From positions 310,001 through 374,000 of the forward strand of contig JAIXWF010000019.1 in the NCBI GenBank assembly GCA_027482185.1: a stretch of 64,000 bases of DNA, in the 5' to 3' direction. This document shows, in pieces, positions 1 through 8,954 of the stretch (its first letter is position 1; the number at the start of each line of letters is the position of its first letter). The notes under the pieces are model-generated. The model did no database searches and was not told the DNA's origin. It worked only from the letters and a program-made list of their open reading frames with translations. Origin of the DNA: Opitutaceae bacterium (GTDB taxonomy: Bacteria; Verrucomicrobiota; Verrucomicrobiia; Opitutales; Opitutaceae). Both the position numbers and the translations under genes were made by a program.

Positions 1-585
1 CAGGCTAGATTCATGCTGCAGGCCAACCTCGCCCTCGAGGGCGGCGGCGCGGCTTTCCGGCCGCTGATGGGTTTCTCGATCCTCGGCAGCCGGCTGATCA
101 CGTGGCCTTTCTTCGGGCCCGTCGCGGTCAAGGCCTGGCCCTTCGCCGTGCACGCCGCGTTGTTCGCCGCGGTGGTGGTCTTCGTCGCGTGGCGGACGTG
201 GCGCGCTGCCGCCGACCGCCCGATCCGCGCCGTGCTGTTCGCCGCGTTCGTCCTTGTCACCGTCGCCTGCAGCATCCGCGTCCGCGCCGACACGTGGGAG
301 GACGACAACCTCGTCAACGGCGACCGCTACTTCTTCATTTCCCGCGTCCTGCTCGCCTGGTTGCTGCTCCTCGAGTGGCGCGCGCCCTCGCGGTTCGTGG
401 CGTGGCCCATCCGGGCCGCCTTCGTGCTCGGCGCCGCGTTGCACGTGCCGCACTACGCGATCCCCGCCCCGCCGGACTACCGGTGGCGCCAGCACTGCGA
501 TCCGATCCGCCAAGGCACTCCCGCCAACATCTACACGCTGCCCGAAGGTTGGTGGATCGAATACCCCGGCCGACCGAAACCCTGA
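1..585 (+). CDS. C-terminal part of a multi-pass membrane protein (5' truncated by the window edge)
   Basis: The frame is open from the first base of the window, so the true start lies upstream; the first internal ATG is at 13. The visible part has about three to four hydrophobic segments separated by short arginine-rich loops and ends in a polar tail rich in Tyr, Trp and Pro. No catalytic motif is visible. The tail and the polysaccharide genes that follow fit a membrane protein of surface-glycan assembly, perhaps of GT-C type, but this is only contextual. The function is not recognised. Confidence 0.6.
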   Translation, partial: QARFMLQANLALEGGGAAFRPLMGFSILGSRLITWPFFGPVAVKAWPFAVHAALFAAVVVFVAWRTWRAAADRPIRAVLFAAFVLVTVACSIRVRADTWEDDNLVNGDRYFFISRVLLAWLLLLEWRAPSRFVAWPIRAAFVLGAALHVPHYAIPAPPDYRWRQHCDPIRQGTPANIYTLPEGWWIEYPGRPKP

Positions 586-666
586 GCGCCCGCGCGCGCC
601 GCCCTCCAGCCCGCGCGTGACTTCCCGCCCGCCACCCCTCAACGTCCCCGTCCCGCTTTTCCGTCC

Positions 667-1725
667 ATGCCCAAGACCCTCCTTGTCACCGGTTCCTCCG
701 GCCTCATCGGTTCCGAAGTCTGCGCGTATTTCGCGCGCGAACTCGGCTACACGGTCCACGGCGTGGACAACAACCAGCGCGCCGTCTTCTTCGGCCCGCA
801 GGGCGACACGCGCTGGAACCAGCAGCGGCTCGCGCAGGAACTGCCCGGCTTCGTGCACCACGAGCTCGATATCCGCGACCGCGCCGGCGTCCTCGCCCTG
901 ATCAAGTCGGTCAAGCCGTCGGTCATCGTCCACACCGCCGCCCAGCCCAGCCACGACCGCGCCGCGGCGATTCCCTTCGACGACTTCGACACCAACGCCG
1001 TCGGCACCCTCAATCTCCTCGAGGCCGCGCGCCAGGCCTGCCCCGAATCGCCCTTCGTGCACATGAGCACGAACAAGGTCTACGGCGACGCCCCCAACCG
1101 CATCGCCCTGCGCGAACTGCCCACGCGCTGGGACTACGCCGACGCCGCCTACGGCCACGGCATCGCGGAAACGTTCACCATCGACCAATCGAAGCACTCG
1201 CTCTTCGGCGCTTCCAAGGTCGCCGCCGACGTCATGGTCCAGGAGTACGGCCGCTACTTCAACCTGCCGACCTGCGCCCTGCGCGGCGGTTGCCTCACCG
1301 GCCCCAACCACACCGGCGTCGAGCTCCACGGCTTCCTCAGCTACCTCGTGAAATGCAACCTCGAGGGCCGCGAGTATAAGATTTTCGGGTACAAGGGAAA
1401 ACAGGTCCGCGACAACATCCACTCCCTCGACGTCGCCCGCTTCATGGCCGCCTTCGTCGCCGCCCCGCGCGCCGGCGAGGTCTACAATCTCGGCGGCGGC
1501 AAGGCCAACTCCTGCTCCATCCTCGAGGCGTTCAAGATCGCGGAAAAGTTCTCCGGCAAGGCGCAGGTCCACACCTACGTCGACCAGAACCGCGCCGGCG
1601 ACCACATCTGCTACTACAGCGATCTGCGCAAGATGCGCGCCCACTACCCCGCCTGGGACATCACCCAGTCCCTCGAGGAAACCATCCGCCAGATCGTCGA
1701 CTCCTGGCAGCGCCGCCAAAAATAG
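667..1725 (+). CDS. NAD-dependent epimerase/dehydratase, CDP-paratose 2-epimerase-like
   Basis: Extended SDR of 352 residues. The N-terminal Rossmann motif GSSGLIG (residues 9-15) and an acidic residue at the end of beta-2 indicate NAD binding. The active-site strand MSTNKVYG (133-140) supplies Ser/Thr. The usual catalytic YxxxK is FGASK here (F180, K184), so the tyrosine is replaced by phenylalanine. The [12 protein letters not shown] and KQVRDNIHS segments resemble CDP-tyvelose/paratose 2-epimerases and their relatives, which invert C2 of a nucleotide sugar. No Shine-Dalgarno site precedes the ATG. The family is confident; the exact substrate is not. Confidence 0.82.
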   Translation: MPKTLLVTGSSGLIGSEVCAYFARELGYTVHGVDNNQRAVFFGPQGDTRWNQQRLAQELPGFVHHELDIRDRAGVLALIKSVKPSVIVHTAAQPSHDRAAAIPFDDFDTNAVGTLNLLEAARQACPESPFVHMSTNKVYGDAPNRIALRELPTRWDYADAAYGHGIAETFTIDQSKHSLFGASKVAADVMVQEYGRYFNLPTCALRGGCLTGPNHTGVELHGFLSYLVKCNLEGREYKIFGYKGKQVRDNIHSLDVARFMAAFVAAPRAGEVYNLGGGKANSCSILEAFKIAEKFSGKAQVHTYVDQNRAGDHICYYSDLRKMRAHYPAWDITQSLEETIRQIVDSWQRRQK

Positions 1726-1778
1726 CCGCAACTCCGCCGGCCGGCGGGCGTCGAACCGCTCCGGTTTCCCCGCCGTCC

Positions 1779-2402
1779 ATGTCCTCCCGAATCCTCCGTC
1801 CGCTGCGGTTTGTCTTCCTTCTCGCCGCGCTGGTGCCGGCGCTTTCCGCCACCTCCGTCGTTCCGCCGTCGTTCCCGGAACTCGTCGCCGAAGCCGACGC
1901 CATCTACTCGGGCCGCGTCACCGCCGTCGAAGCCCGCAGGCTCACGGCCCCCGACGGCAGCCCGCTGATCAAGACGTTCGTCACCTTCGCGGTCGAACGC
2001 GTCCTCAAGGGCGCCGCCCGCGAATCCGTTACCCTCGAACTGCTCGGCGGCCAGATCGGCGACGACCGCCTGCGCATCCAGGGCATGCCGGTCTTCGCCG
2101 TCGGCGACCGCGACTTCGTCTTCGTCCAACGCAACGGCATCCAGTATTGCCCCCTCGTCGCCCTCGGCCACGGCCGCTACCGCGTGCTCCGCGACCAGGC
2201 CTCGGGCCGCGACTACGTCGCCCGCGACAACCGCCGCCCGCTGGCCGCGACGTCGGACGTCGAATTGCCGCTCCACGGTTTGCCCGCCGGCGTCGCGCCG
2301 GCCCGCGCCGCCGCGCCGGCCGCGGCCCTGAGTCCCGACGCCTTCGCCGCGGAGATCGCGACGGAAGTCGCGCGCATCCCCGCCGTCCGCGAACGTCTCT
2401 GA
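1779..2402 (+). CDS. Secreted protein of unknown function, paired with the downstream matrixin-like protease
   Basis: 207 residues with a clear signal peptide: Arg-rich start, hydrophobic stretch at about residues 9-22, ALSA cleavage region. The mature part begins with PPSFPELVAEADAIYSGRV and looks like a small all-beta domain, with an Ala/Pro-rich linker and helical tail. The stop codon is four bases from the start of the metalloprotease gene, so the two are probably co-transcribed. It may be a partner, inhibitor or chaperone of that protease; this rests on position only. Confidence 0.75.
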   Translation: MSSRILRPLRFVFLLAALVPALSATSVVPPSFPELVAEADAIYSGRVTAVEARRLTAPDGSPLIKTFVTFAVERVLKGAARESVTLELLGGQIGDDRLRIQGMPVFAVGDRDFVFVQRNGIQYCPLVALGHGRYRVLRDQASGRDYVARDNRRPLAATSDVELPLHGLPAGVAPARAAAPAAALSPDAFAAEIATEVARIPAVRERL

Positions 2403-2406
2403 CGCC

Positions 2407-4182
2407 ATGCGCCCCCGCCCGCTCTTCCTCGCCGCGGCCATCCTGCTGTCGGCCGCCCTGCCGGCCCGCGCTTTCAACCTGCTCGGCACCGCCTGGCCCG
2501 CCGGCGACATCGTCATGCACCTCCAGCTGGGCCAGCCGCCCTCGCCGCTGATCGACGGCGCCACCGATTGGAACGCCGTCGCCCAAGCCGCCCTCGACGA
2601 ATGGAACGCCCAGATTGTCCGCGCGCGTTTCACCTCCGTCCCCAATTCCACCGCTGAGATCCGTCGCGGCAACCGCACCAACAACGTCGCCTTCCGCGCC
2701 GATATCTACGGCACCGCCTTCGATTCACGCACCCTCGCCGTCACCATCGGCGCCAGCAGCACGTCGACGGGCCTGTTCACCGAGCAGGACGTCCTGTTCA
2801 ACTCGAACCTCACTTGGAATTCCTACCGCGGCAGCCTGCGGGCTGGCTCGCCGGACCTGCGCCGCGTCGCGCTCCACGAGTTCGGCCACGTCCTCGGCCT
2901 CGACCATCCCGATGAAGCCGAGCCCGTGCAGAACGTTGCGGCGATCATGAACAGCACGATCAGCAGCCTCGAATCCCTGCAGACCGACGACGTGAACGGC
3001 ATCCGCGTCCTCTACGCCGCGGGCACGGGCGTGCTGCCCGTCATCACCGCCCAACCGCAGAGCCGCACCGTCCGGGTCGGCGAAAGCTTCACGCTCGCGG
3101 TGAACGTCGGCGCCGGCAGCGCCCCGCTCACCTACAGCTGGTTTTTCCGCGCCGCCGGCACCACGACCCTGCAGCGCTTCAGCCTCGCCGAAGGCCCGTC
3201 CTACACGATCGGTTCCGTGCAGGCCGCCGACGCCGGCGAATACTCCGTCGGCGTCACCAGCCCGAGCGGCGGCACCGCCGTCAGCACCGCCGCCGTCCTC
3301 ACGGTGCAGCCGGTCGCCACGAGCCAGGACACCCTGCTCACCAATCTCTCCACCCGCGCCGTCGTCGGCACCGGCAGCGACGTCATGATCGCCGGCTTCG
3401 TCGTCGGCGGCACGACTTCGAAAAACATCTTCATCCGCGCCGCCGGTCCCGCGCTCGCCGGCTTCGGCGTCGCCGGCGCCCTCGCCAACCCGACCCTCCG
3501 TCTTGTCAACGGCAGCGGCGCCACGGTGGCGGAAAACGACGACTGGGACGCCGCCGGTGCCGGCACCCCGCTCGTCGCCGCCGCCAACCGGCTCGGCGGG
3601 TTTGCGTTTCCCCGCGGCAGCCGCGACGCCGCCATTCTCACCACCCTTGTGCCCGGCAGCTACACCGCGGTGGTCAGCGGCGTCGGCAACACCGGCGGCA
3701 TCGCCCTCGTCGAGGCCTACGATGCCGACGTCGACCTCGCCACCTCGCGCACCCGCCGGCTCGTCAACATCGCCACCCGCGGCCGCGTCACCGGCGGCGA
3801 CAATCTCCTCATCGCCGGTCTCGTCGTCACCGGCCCCGGCCCGCGCACGTTTCTCATCCGCGCCATCGGTCCCACGCTCGGCCGCGCCCCTTTCAATCTC
3901 GCCGGCGCCATGCTCGATCCGTTTTTGCGCATCTACCGCGGCGCGACGCTGCTGCGCGAAAACGACGACTGGGACACGCCCGCCTCGGCCCAGACCGCGC
4001 TGCGGGAGGCCGCGACGAAAGTCGGCGCCTTCGCCCTGATGGAAACGCGCGACTTGGTCCTCCGCTCCGGCCTCGATTCCGCGATGCTGATCACCCTCGA
4101 ACCCGGCAGCTACACCGCGCAGGTCTCCGGCTTCGAAGGCTCCACCGGCATCGCCCTCGTCGAGATTTACGAGGTGCCTTGA
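2407..4182 (+). CDS. Secreted matrixin-like zinc metalloprotease with Ig-like domain and two C-terminal repeats
   Basis: 591 residues. A signal peptide (about 1-22) is followed by a metzincin catalytic domain. The zinc motif HEFGHVLGLDH (H157, E158, H161, H167) and a Met-turn candidate at M181 (AAIMNS) are intact. Residues about 211-300 form an Ig-like domain (PQSRTVRVGESFTL and DAGEYSV). Two homologous repeats of roughly 130-140 residues follow, at about 310-440 and 450-590. Each has IAGxVV, FxIRAxGP, a NDDWD motif, PGSYTA and a terminal GIALVE. Such repeats are frequent at the ends of exported proteins in Opitutaceae-like genomes and may mediate surface display. The substrate is unknown. 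Confidence 0.88.
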   Translation: MRPRPLFLAAAILLSAALPARAFNLLGTAWPAGDIVMHLQLGQPPSPLIDGATDWNAVAQAALDEWNAQIVRARFTSVPNSTAEIRRGNRTNNVAFRADIYGTAFDSRTLAVTIGASSTSTGLFTEQDVLFNSNLTWNSYRGSLRAGSPDLRRVALHEFGHVLGLDHPDEAEPVQNVAAIMNSTISSLESLQTDDVNGIRVLYAAGTGVLPVITAQPQSRTVRVGESFTLAVNVGAGSAPLTYSWFFRAAGTTTLQRFSLAEGPSYTIGSVQAADAGEYSVGVTSPSGGTAVSTAAVLTVQPVATSQDTLLTNLSTRAVVGTGSDVMIAGFVVGGTTSKNIFIRAAGPALAGFGVAGALANPTLRLVNGSGATVAENDDWDAAGAGTPLVAAANRLGGFAFPRGSRDAAILTTLVPGSYTAVVSGVGNTGGIALVEAYDADVDLATSRTRRLVNIATRGRVTGGDNLLIAGLVVTGPGPRTFLIRAIGPTLGRAPFNLAGAMLDPFLRIYRGATLLRENDDWDTPASAQTALREAATKVGAFALMETRDLVLRSGLDSAMLITLEPGSYTAQVSGFEGSTGIALVEIYEVP

Positions 4183-4219
4183 ACCGCTCGCACCCGCAAC
4201 CGCGCCGCTAAACCCAAGT

Positions 4220-4245
4220 GTAGGGGCGTGGCTCGTCCACGCCCG
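4220..4245 (+). repeat. REP-like hairpin, copy 1 of 3 (GTAGGGGCGYGGC family)
   Basis: GTAGGGG leads into a perfect 8-bp stem, GGGCGTGG at 4224-4231 pairing with CCACGCCC at 4237-4244, with a 5-base loop. The same design recurs at 6130 and 14334, always between genes. The rest of the gap 4183-4473 shows no gene. Confidence 0.8.
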
Positions 4246-4473
4246 TCCGAAGCAAACACCCCGCGCCCCCACCCCCGCACCGCGCACCCACCCGACCCAT
4301 CGGCCATCCGCGACCGGCCACCCACTCCTCGTTTCCGCCTCGCATCGCCGGATTTCTTCTCGTGACGGACCGGACGAGCTGTCTTCCTCCCGCCATCTCC
4401 CAAGGTTCCGATCCCTGACCGCCCCGGCAGGATCGAACGTTTACCCCCCCCAGCCCCGGCCCGCTTTTGCCCC

Positions 4474-5112
4474 ATGCCCACGCGCCCCGTTCCTCGTCGC
4501 GAATTTCTCGAAAAATGCATCACCGGCGGCTTTTTGGTCGGAGCCGCTGCCGTTTCCCAGACCCGGCTCTTCGCCGCCTACAACGAAGCCGTGCAAAAGG
4601 CCGCCAAGCCGACGCCGCCCGAAGTGCTCGGGCCGTTCTTCAAAAAAGGGGCGCCCAACCAGACCAACCTCCGCGTCGCCGGCGAGCCCGGTCTGCCGCT
4701 CGCCATCTCCGGCCGGATCCTCGACGCGCGGGGCGAGCCCGTGCACGACGCCAAAGTCGAACTCTGGCACGCCGACCACCGGGGCATCTACGACGTCCAC
4801 GGTTTCCGCTACCGGTCGAAATTGGCCCTGGGCAACGCAACGCAGTACCGGGTCGAGACCATCATGCCGGGCCACTACCCCAGCCGCCCCGTGCAGCACG
4901 TGCACTACCTGATCACCGCCCCCGGCTGCAAACCGCTGATCACCCAGCTCTACTTCGCCACCGATCCCTACTTCGACGGCGACCCCGATCGGAACTTCGC
5001 CAAGGGCGGCGTCGTGGCGAACCGCGAGTGCGTGCGCCCGGTCATGCTGCTGGACGAAAATACCGCACCGCGCACCGCGGTCACCTTCGACCTTGTGCTG
5101 GAGAAAGCCTGA
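4474..5112 (+). CDS. Intradiol ring-cleavage dioxygenase family protein, probable Tat substrate
   Basis: 212 residues. The N-terminus RREFLEK followed by a hydrophobic stretch looks like a twin-arginine signal, so export is likely. The body has the beta-sandwich signature of intradiol (catechol/protocatechuate) dioxygenases. The expected non-heme iron(III) ligands are in order: Y106 (GIYDVHG), Y135 (PGHYPSRPVQHVH), H142 and H144. A family member would cleave a catecholic ring between its hydroxyls. The protein is shorter than cytosolic catechol 1,2-dioxygenases, and the periplasmic location suggests an atypical substrate. A WD40-type gene starts five bases after its stop. Confidence 0.85.
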   Translation: MPTRPVPRREFLEKCITGGFLVGAAAVSQTRLFAAYNEAVQKAAKPTPPEVLGPFFKKGAPNQTNLRVAGEPGLPLAISGRILDARGEPVHDAKVELWHADHRGIYDVHGFRYRSKLALGNATQYRVETIMPGHYPSRPVQHVHYLITAPGCKPLITQLYFATDPYFDGDPDRNFAKGGVVANRECVRPVMLLDENTAPRTAVTFDLVLEKA

Positions 5113-5117
5113 ACCCG

Positions 5118-6098
5118 ATGCGCACCTTCTTTTGGTCGCTCGTGGCCACCGGAGCCTTGGTGGCAACTGCGTCCGCCGCGACCGCGACGGACCGGACAAT
5201 CCCGCTGGAAGCGGCGGCGACGGATGTCGCCTTCGCCCCCGACGGCCGCTCGCTCTACGTTGTCACCGCGGGGAGAAATCTCCTGCAGTTCGACGTCGCC
5301 GCCGGCCGGGTCGAGCGGACCTATGCGTTGGACAACGACGAACGTCGCCCCGGGGTGCAGGTCGCCGCCGGCCGGTTCACCACCGTCACGTCCGCCGGAG
5401 CCCTGCGGCTGCGCGAATTGAAAAACGGCAACGCGGTCGCGACGTTCTCCGTGCCGGTCGCGCGGGCGCGGATCGGAACTGTGGCCGCTGCGTCGGACGG
5501 CTCGCTCCTCGCGATCGCCGGCGGCGATCCCGCCGCGGCCAGCGCCAACATCGTCCACGTCGTGGACCGAACGGGACAGCCGCGTTTCCGTTTCCCGGCC
5601 GGCATCGGCGCGATGGCCGCCATGGCTTTCTCGCCCGATGGCGGCACATTGGTCGCCGCCAGTTTCGACGCGGACATCCGGATCTGGGACGTGCGCACCG
5701 GCACGCTGGTGCATTGCCTCGAGGAGATGCCGCTCGCGATGTTCGATCTGGATTTCTCGCGCGACGGCCGGCTCCTCGCGACCGCCGGAGCCGACCAAAC
5801 GATCTACCTCTGGGATACGAAAACGTGGCGGATCGTGCGCCGCCTCGAGGGACAACCGGAGACGGTGCGCCGGCTCCGTTTCTCGCCGGACGGAACCCGC
5901 CTGGTTTCGGGCGGCATGAGTGCCTTGGACTTTGAAGCCCCGGTGAAAGTTATCCTTTGGGACGTGGCTTCGGGCAGGAGCCTGCGGACCTGGGAAACCG
6001 CGCATCGGGTCAACGCCCTGGCCTTTTCCTCGGACGGACGCCAGGTGGCGGTCGCGGACGGCAGCAAGCAGGCCAAAGTCTGGGCCGTGCCGAACTGA
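5118..6098 (+). CDS. Exported WD40-type beta-propeller protein
   Basis: 326 residues with a signal peptide (residues 1 to about 21, TASAATA). At least five propeller-like blades are visible, with the recurring pattern AFSPDG...LVAAS...IRIWDVRTG, FSRDGRLLATAGADQTIYLWDTKT and FSPDGTRLVSGG. Such propellers are binding platforms without catalytic residues. The ATG at 5118 was chosen because a signal peptide follows directly and the preceding dioxygenase ends at 5112. The tight spacing suggests one operon and perhaps a shared periplasmic role. Confidence 0.8.
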   Translation: MRTFFWSLVATGALVATASAATATDRTIPLEAAATDVAFAPDGRSLYVVTAGRNLLQFDVAAGRVERTYALDNDERRPGVQVAAGRFTTVTSAGALRLRELKNGNAVATFSVPVARARIGTVAAASDGSLLAIAGGDPAAASANIVHVVDRTGQPRFRFPAGIGAMAAMAFSPDGGTLVAASFDADIRIWDVRTGTLVHCLEEMPLAMFDLDFSRDGRLLATAGADQTIYLWDTKTWRIVRRLEGQPETVRRLRFSPDGTRLVSGGMSALDFEAPVKVILWDVASGRSLRTWETAHRVNALAFSSDGRQVAVADGSKQAKVWAVPN

Positions 6099-6129
6099 GC
6101 GGCCCCGCAAGTCCGGCCGAAATCGAGTC

Positions 6130-6155
6130 GTAGGGGCGCGGCTTGACCGCGCCCG
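6130..6155 (+). repeat. REP-like hairpin, copy 2 of 3
   Basis: GTAGGGGCGCGGCTTG begins an 8-bp perfect stem (6134-6141 with 6147-6154) and a 5-base loop. It lies 32 bases after the WD40-type gene, in the gap 6099-6374. That gap also holds a TTTCAACCTTCAACT-type repeat at about 6275-6297. Confidence 0.8.
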
Positions 6156-6374
6156 GCCGAAAGGGCGCGCTCGAGGCGCGCTCCCACCACGGCGCTGAGT
6201 CAAAGACGCCGACCCGCGCAAGGTGCACCCGGGCGGCGGCCGCAATCGTCAAACCTCCCGCGCCCTTCCTCCCACTTTCACCTTTCAACCTTCAACTCGG
6301 CCGCATCGCCGCCTGCCAACTTCGGCATTCCTTTCGGTCCGCCGCTGTGTTTCGTCTCCGGCTCCGCGCCCGCC

Positions 6375-7166
6375 ATGTCCGACTTCAAACACTTCTTCGG
6401 CGTCCCGCCGTCCGACCAAAACGCCCTCGATCTTTTTGCCGGCGAATGGTCGTCGCAGCCCCCGGCCAACCGCCCGGAGTTGAAGGCCGGCGTCACGCCG
6501 CTCTTCGACGACCCGCGCATCGCCTGGGCCCACCATCGTCTGATGGAAATGGGCCTCGCCGGCGGCGTCACCGGCCGCGATGTCCTCGAACTCGGCCCCC
6601 TCGAAGGCGGCCACACCTACCTCCTCGATCGCCTCGAGGCCAAGTCCGTCACCGCCGTCGAAGCCAACGCCCGCGCCTACCTCAAATGCCTCATCGCCAA
6701 GGAAACCTTCGGCATGCCGCGCGCGCGTTTCCTCCTCGGCGATTGTCTCTCGTTTCTCCAGGCCCCGGGCCCGCGCTACGAAGTCGGCATTGCGTGCGGC
6801 ATCCTCTACCACCTTACCGATCCCGTGGCGCTGCTGCACCTGCTGGCCCAGCGCTGCGACGCCCTCTTCCTCTGGACCGTCTTCTACGATCCTGAATTCG
6901 TGGCGAAGAACCCCGTCCCCGGCGCCAAGTTCTCCGAAGCCCTGCAAATGGAAACCGCCGGCTTCAAGCACACGGTGCATCGCTTCAACTACGGCCCGTC
7001 GCTCGATTGGAAGGGCTTCTGCGGCGGCGGCGAAGTTTACAGCTACTGGATGGAAAAGACGGAAATCATCGGCGCCCTCCGCCAATTCGGTTTCACCGAT
7101 TTCCGTACCGAGGAACACCCCAACGTCCACGGCAGCGCCCTCATGCTCGCCGCGCGCCGCGCCTGA
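6375..7166 (+). CDS. Class I SAM-dependent methyltransferase
   Basis: 263 residues. Motif I is LELGPLEGGHTYLL (from residue 71) with the acidic ribose-binding residue at E97 (AVEANARA). Motif IV is present as CGILYHLTDP, typical of enzymes that modify small molecules or sugars. The position among epimerases and glycosyltransferases suggests methylation of a nucleotide sugar or glycan. The substrate cannot be told from sequence. The start was taken at the ATG just before MSDFKHFFG. Confidence 0.82.
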   Translation: MSDFKHFFGVPPSDQNALDLFAGEWSSQPPANRPELKAGVTPLFDDPRIAWAHHRLMEMGLAGGVTGRDVLELGPLEGGHTYLLDRLEAKSVTAVEANARAYLKCLIAKETFGMPRARFLLGDCLSFLQAPGPRYEVGIACGILYHLTDPVALLHLLAQRCDALFLWTVFYDPEFVAKNPVPGAKFSEALQMETAGFKHTVHRFNYGPSLDWKGFCGGGEVYSYWMEKTEIIGALRQFGFTDFRTEEHPNVHGSALMLAARRA

Positions 7167-7237
7167 GGCCGCCCGCTGCGGCCGAGGCGCACATTTGACG
7201 TAGCTTTCCGCCCGGCCCAACGTCTCACCCGCCGTCC

Positions 7238-7957
7238 ATGTCGTCCCGCTCTCGCCTCGCCGCCCTCGCCCGCGCGTGCCGGATTCCGGCCGCGGCCGCG
7301 TGTCTGGCCGCCTCGGCGTTGTCGGCGGCCGACGCCCCTGCGCCGCGCAAATCGCCGTTCCTCCCGCCCGCCACCGGCGGCGCCGCCGAGGTCTCGGCCA
7401 ACGAAGCGATCGAGTTCGCCGGCGTCGTTGCCGGCAAGACCACGCACCTCATCTTCCACGACAAGACCGCGAAGAAAAACCGCTGGGTCCAGGTCGGCGA
7501 GACCGTCGAGGGCATTTCCGTCGTGAGCTACGACGCCCGCCGCGACCAAGTCGTCGTCAAGATCAACGGCAACCAGAAGGTCCTCGCGTTGCGCAAGGCC
7601 ACCGGCCCCGTCAACGCCCCCGCCGCGGTCGCGGCCCTGCCGCCCGCCGCCGGCTTCAACGTCCCGTCCGCCCCGCCGCCCGCCGCGCCGACGACCGAGC
7701 CTTTGGTGCTGACGCCGACCACTCTCGCCACCACGGCGGCGACGCCGGTCGCCGCCCCGACCCCCGCCCCGCAGCCCGCGGGTCCGGCCACGCCCGAGAT
7801 TCAGCAGAAGCAGGAAACGGAAGCCCGCATGCTCGTCAGCGACCTCCTCGAGATCGGCATGGCCCAGCGCCGCGCCTACGAGGAAGCGCAACGCAAGGCC
7901 GCCTCCGCCCAACCCGACGGCGCCCAACCCGCGCCCCCGGCGACGCCCGCACCGTGA
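7238..7957 (+). CDS. Exported Ala/Pro-rich protein, faintly GspC/PilP-like
   Basis: 239 residues. The N-terminus is a signal peptide or membrane anchor (about residues 12-31). The segment at about residues 60-125 forms a short beta-rich domain (FAGVVAGKTTHLIFHD, WVQVGETVEGISVVSYD) that recalls the periplasmic homology region of GspC/PilP secretion-pilus proteins. A long Ala/Pro linker and a charged helical tail with QQKQETEAR follow. No other secretion genes are nearby, so the resemblance is weak. The function is not assigned. Confidence 0.65.
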   Translation: MSSRSRLAALARACRIPAAAACLAASALSAADAPAPRKSPFLPPATGGAAEVSANEAIEFAGVVAGKTTHLIFHDKTAKKNRWVQVGETVEGISVVSYDARRDQVVVKINGNQKVLALRKATGPVNAPAAVAALPPAAGFNVPSAPPPAAPTTEPLVLTPTTLATTAATPVAAPTPAPQPAGPATPEIQQKQETEARMLVSDLLEIGMAQRRAYEEAQRKAASAQPDGAQPAPPATPAP

Positions 7958-7984
7958 CCACCGCGCGGCGCAGCCGCGGGTGGA

Positions 7985-8134
7985 GTTGAAAGGTGAAAGT
8001 TGAAGGTTGAAAGACCGGACCTCGGTGCCCGGCCCCATCAACCCAGAACCCAAAACTCAAAACCCAAAACTCAAAACCCCAAACCCGCCCGCCCGCCCCA
8101 ACTCCGAACTCCAAACCCCAAACTCCAAACCGAG
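7985..8134. repeat. Low-complexity intergenic repeats (GTTGAAAG type and ACCCAAAACTCAAAAC type)
   Basis: The gap between two convergent genes opens with a GTTGAAAGGTGAAAGTTGAAGG stretch (to about 8013). Tandem copies of a unit near ACCCAAAACTCAAAAC occupy about 8041-8085, and a degenerate AACTCCAAACCCC series continues to about 8130. The 16-mer ACCCAAAACTCAAAAC recurs inside queG near 45568. The TTTCAAC family recurs near 6275 and 27765. Confidence 0.75.
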
Positions 8135-8143
8135 AAACCGGCC

Positions 8144-8821
8144 TCAGGCCGGTTTCACGCCCCAGGCATAGGCCCAGAAATCGAGCCGGCCCGCGACCTT
8201 CACGTCGGCAAAGCCCGCGCGCTTGAGAAACGTTTCCAGTTCCGGCTGCGAGGAACATTTCGAGATCTGCGCCGGGCGCTCCTTCGGTTGGAAGGTCCGC
8301 CGGCTTTCCTCGAACACCGCCCAGCCCGCGCCCGACGCGATGTCGACGTTGTCGCAATAGAATCGCCCGCCCGGTTTCAGCACGCGCTTCGCCTCGAGCA
8401 CGTAATTGTAGCGGTCCCATTCCTCGAGGTGCATGAAGACCACGGTCGTGTACACGACGTCGACCGACGCATCCGCGATCGGTTGCAAGTCGTAGCCCGA
8501 CACCTCCTGCAGGCGGATATTCTCGAGCCCGAGCAGCCGCCGCCCGGCCAGCCGGATCATGTTCGCGGATACGTCGCAGCCGATCCATTGCTTCACGAAC
8601 GGCGACAGCACCCGCCCAACGCGCCCCACGCCGCAGCCGATTTCCAATACGACGTCGTCGCGCCGGAGGCCCACGGTGTCGCGCAAAATGTCCGCCGTGT
8701 CCTCGGCGTCGGCGTGGAACTTGTCCTCGTCCGTGTACCCCGAGACCACGAGGTAGGCGTCCTTTTTCGTGCCCGAGAGGGCGTTCCAGACCGCTTTGTA
8801 ATCGCCGCGAAGTTGGCTCAT
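8144..8821 (-). CDS. Class I SAM-dependent methyltransferase
   Basis: 225 residues, read leftward. Motif I is VLEIGCGVGRVGR (from residue 58), with an acidic residue in beta-2 (GCDVSANMI). The post-motif segments VDVVYTTVVFMHLEEWDRY and LKPGGRFYCDN are standard for this superfamily. The start at 8821 (MSQLRGDYKA) was preferred over further upstream in-frame starts because the extension is low-complexity. It converges with the upstream exported protein and lies among polysaccharide genes; substrate unknown. Confidence 0.83.
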   Translation of the reverse strand: MSQLRGDYKAVWNALSGTKKDAYLVVSGYTDEDKFHADAEDTADILRDTVGLRRDDVVLEIGCGVGRVGRVLSPFVKQWIGCDVSANMIRLAGRRLLGLENIRLQEVSGYDLQPIADASVDVVYTTVVFMHLEEWDRYNYVLEAKRVLKPGGRFYCDNVDIASGAGWAVFEESRRTFQPKERPAQISKCSSQPELETFLKRAGFADVKVAGRLDFWAYAWGVKPA

Positions 8822-8954
8822 GCGGCGCGCACTGTGAGCAAGCCCGCGCCCGATTTCACGGCGAATCTCCGGCCCGCGGCCCCGTTTCGCCGCCCGCCAC
8901 CGCCGCTCCAACTTCCCGCTTCCCGGCCCCCGCGATTTTCGCATGCTCGGCCCG

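Noticed and set aside
8041-8134. Possible CRISPR-like or tandem array
   Set aside because: The units are short, degenerate and without spacers of constant length, and no cas genes are near.
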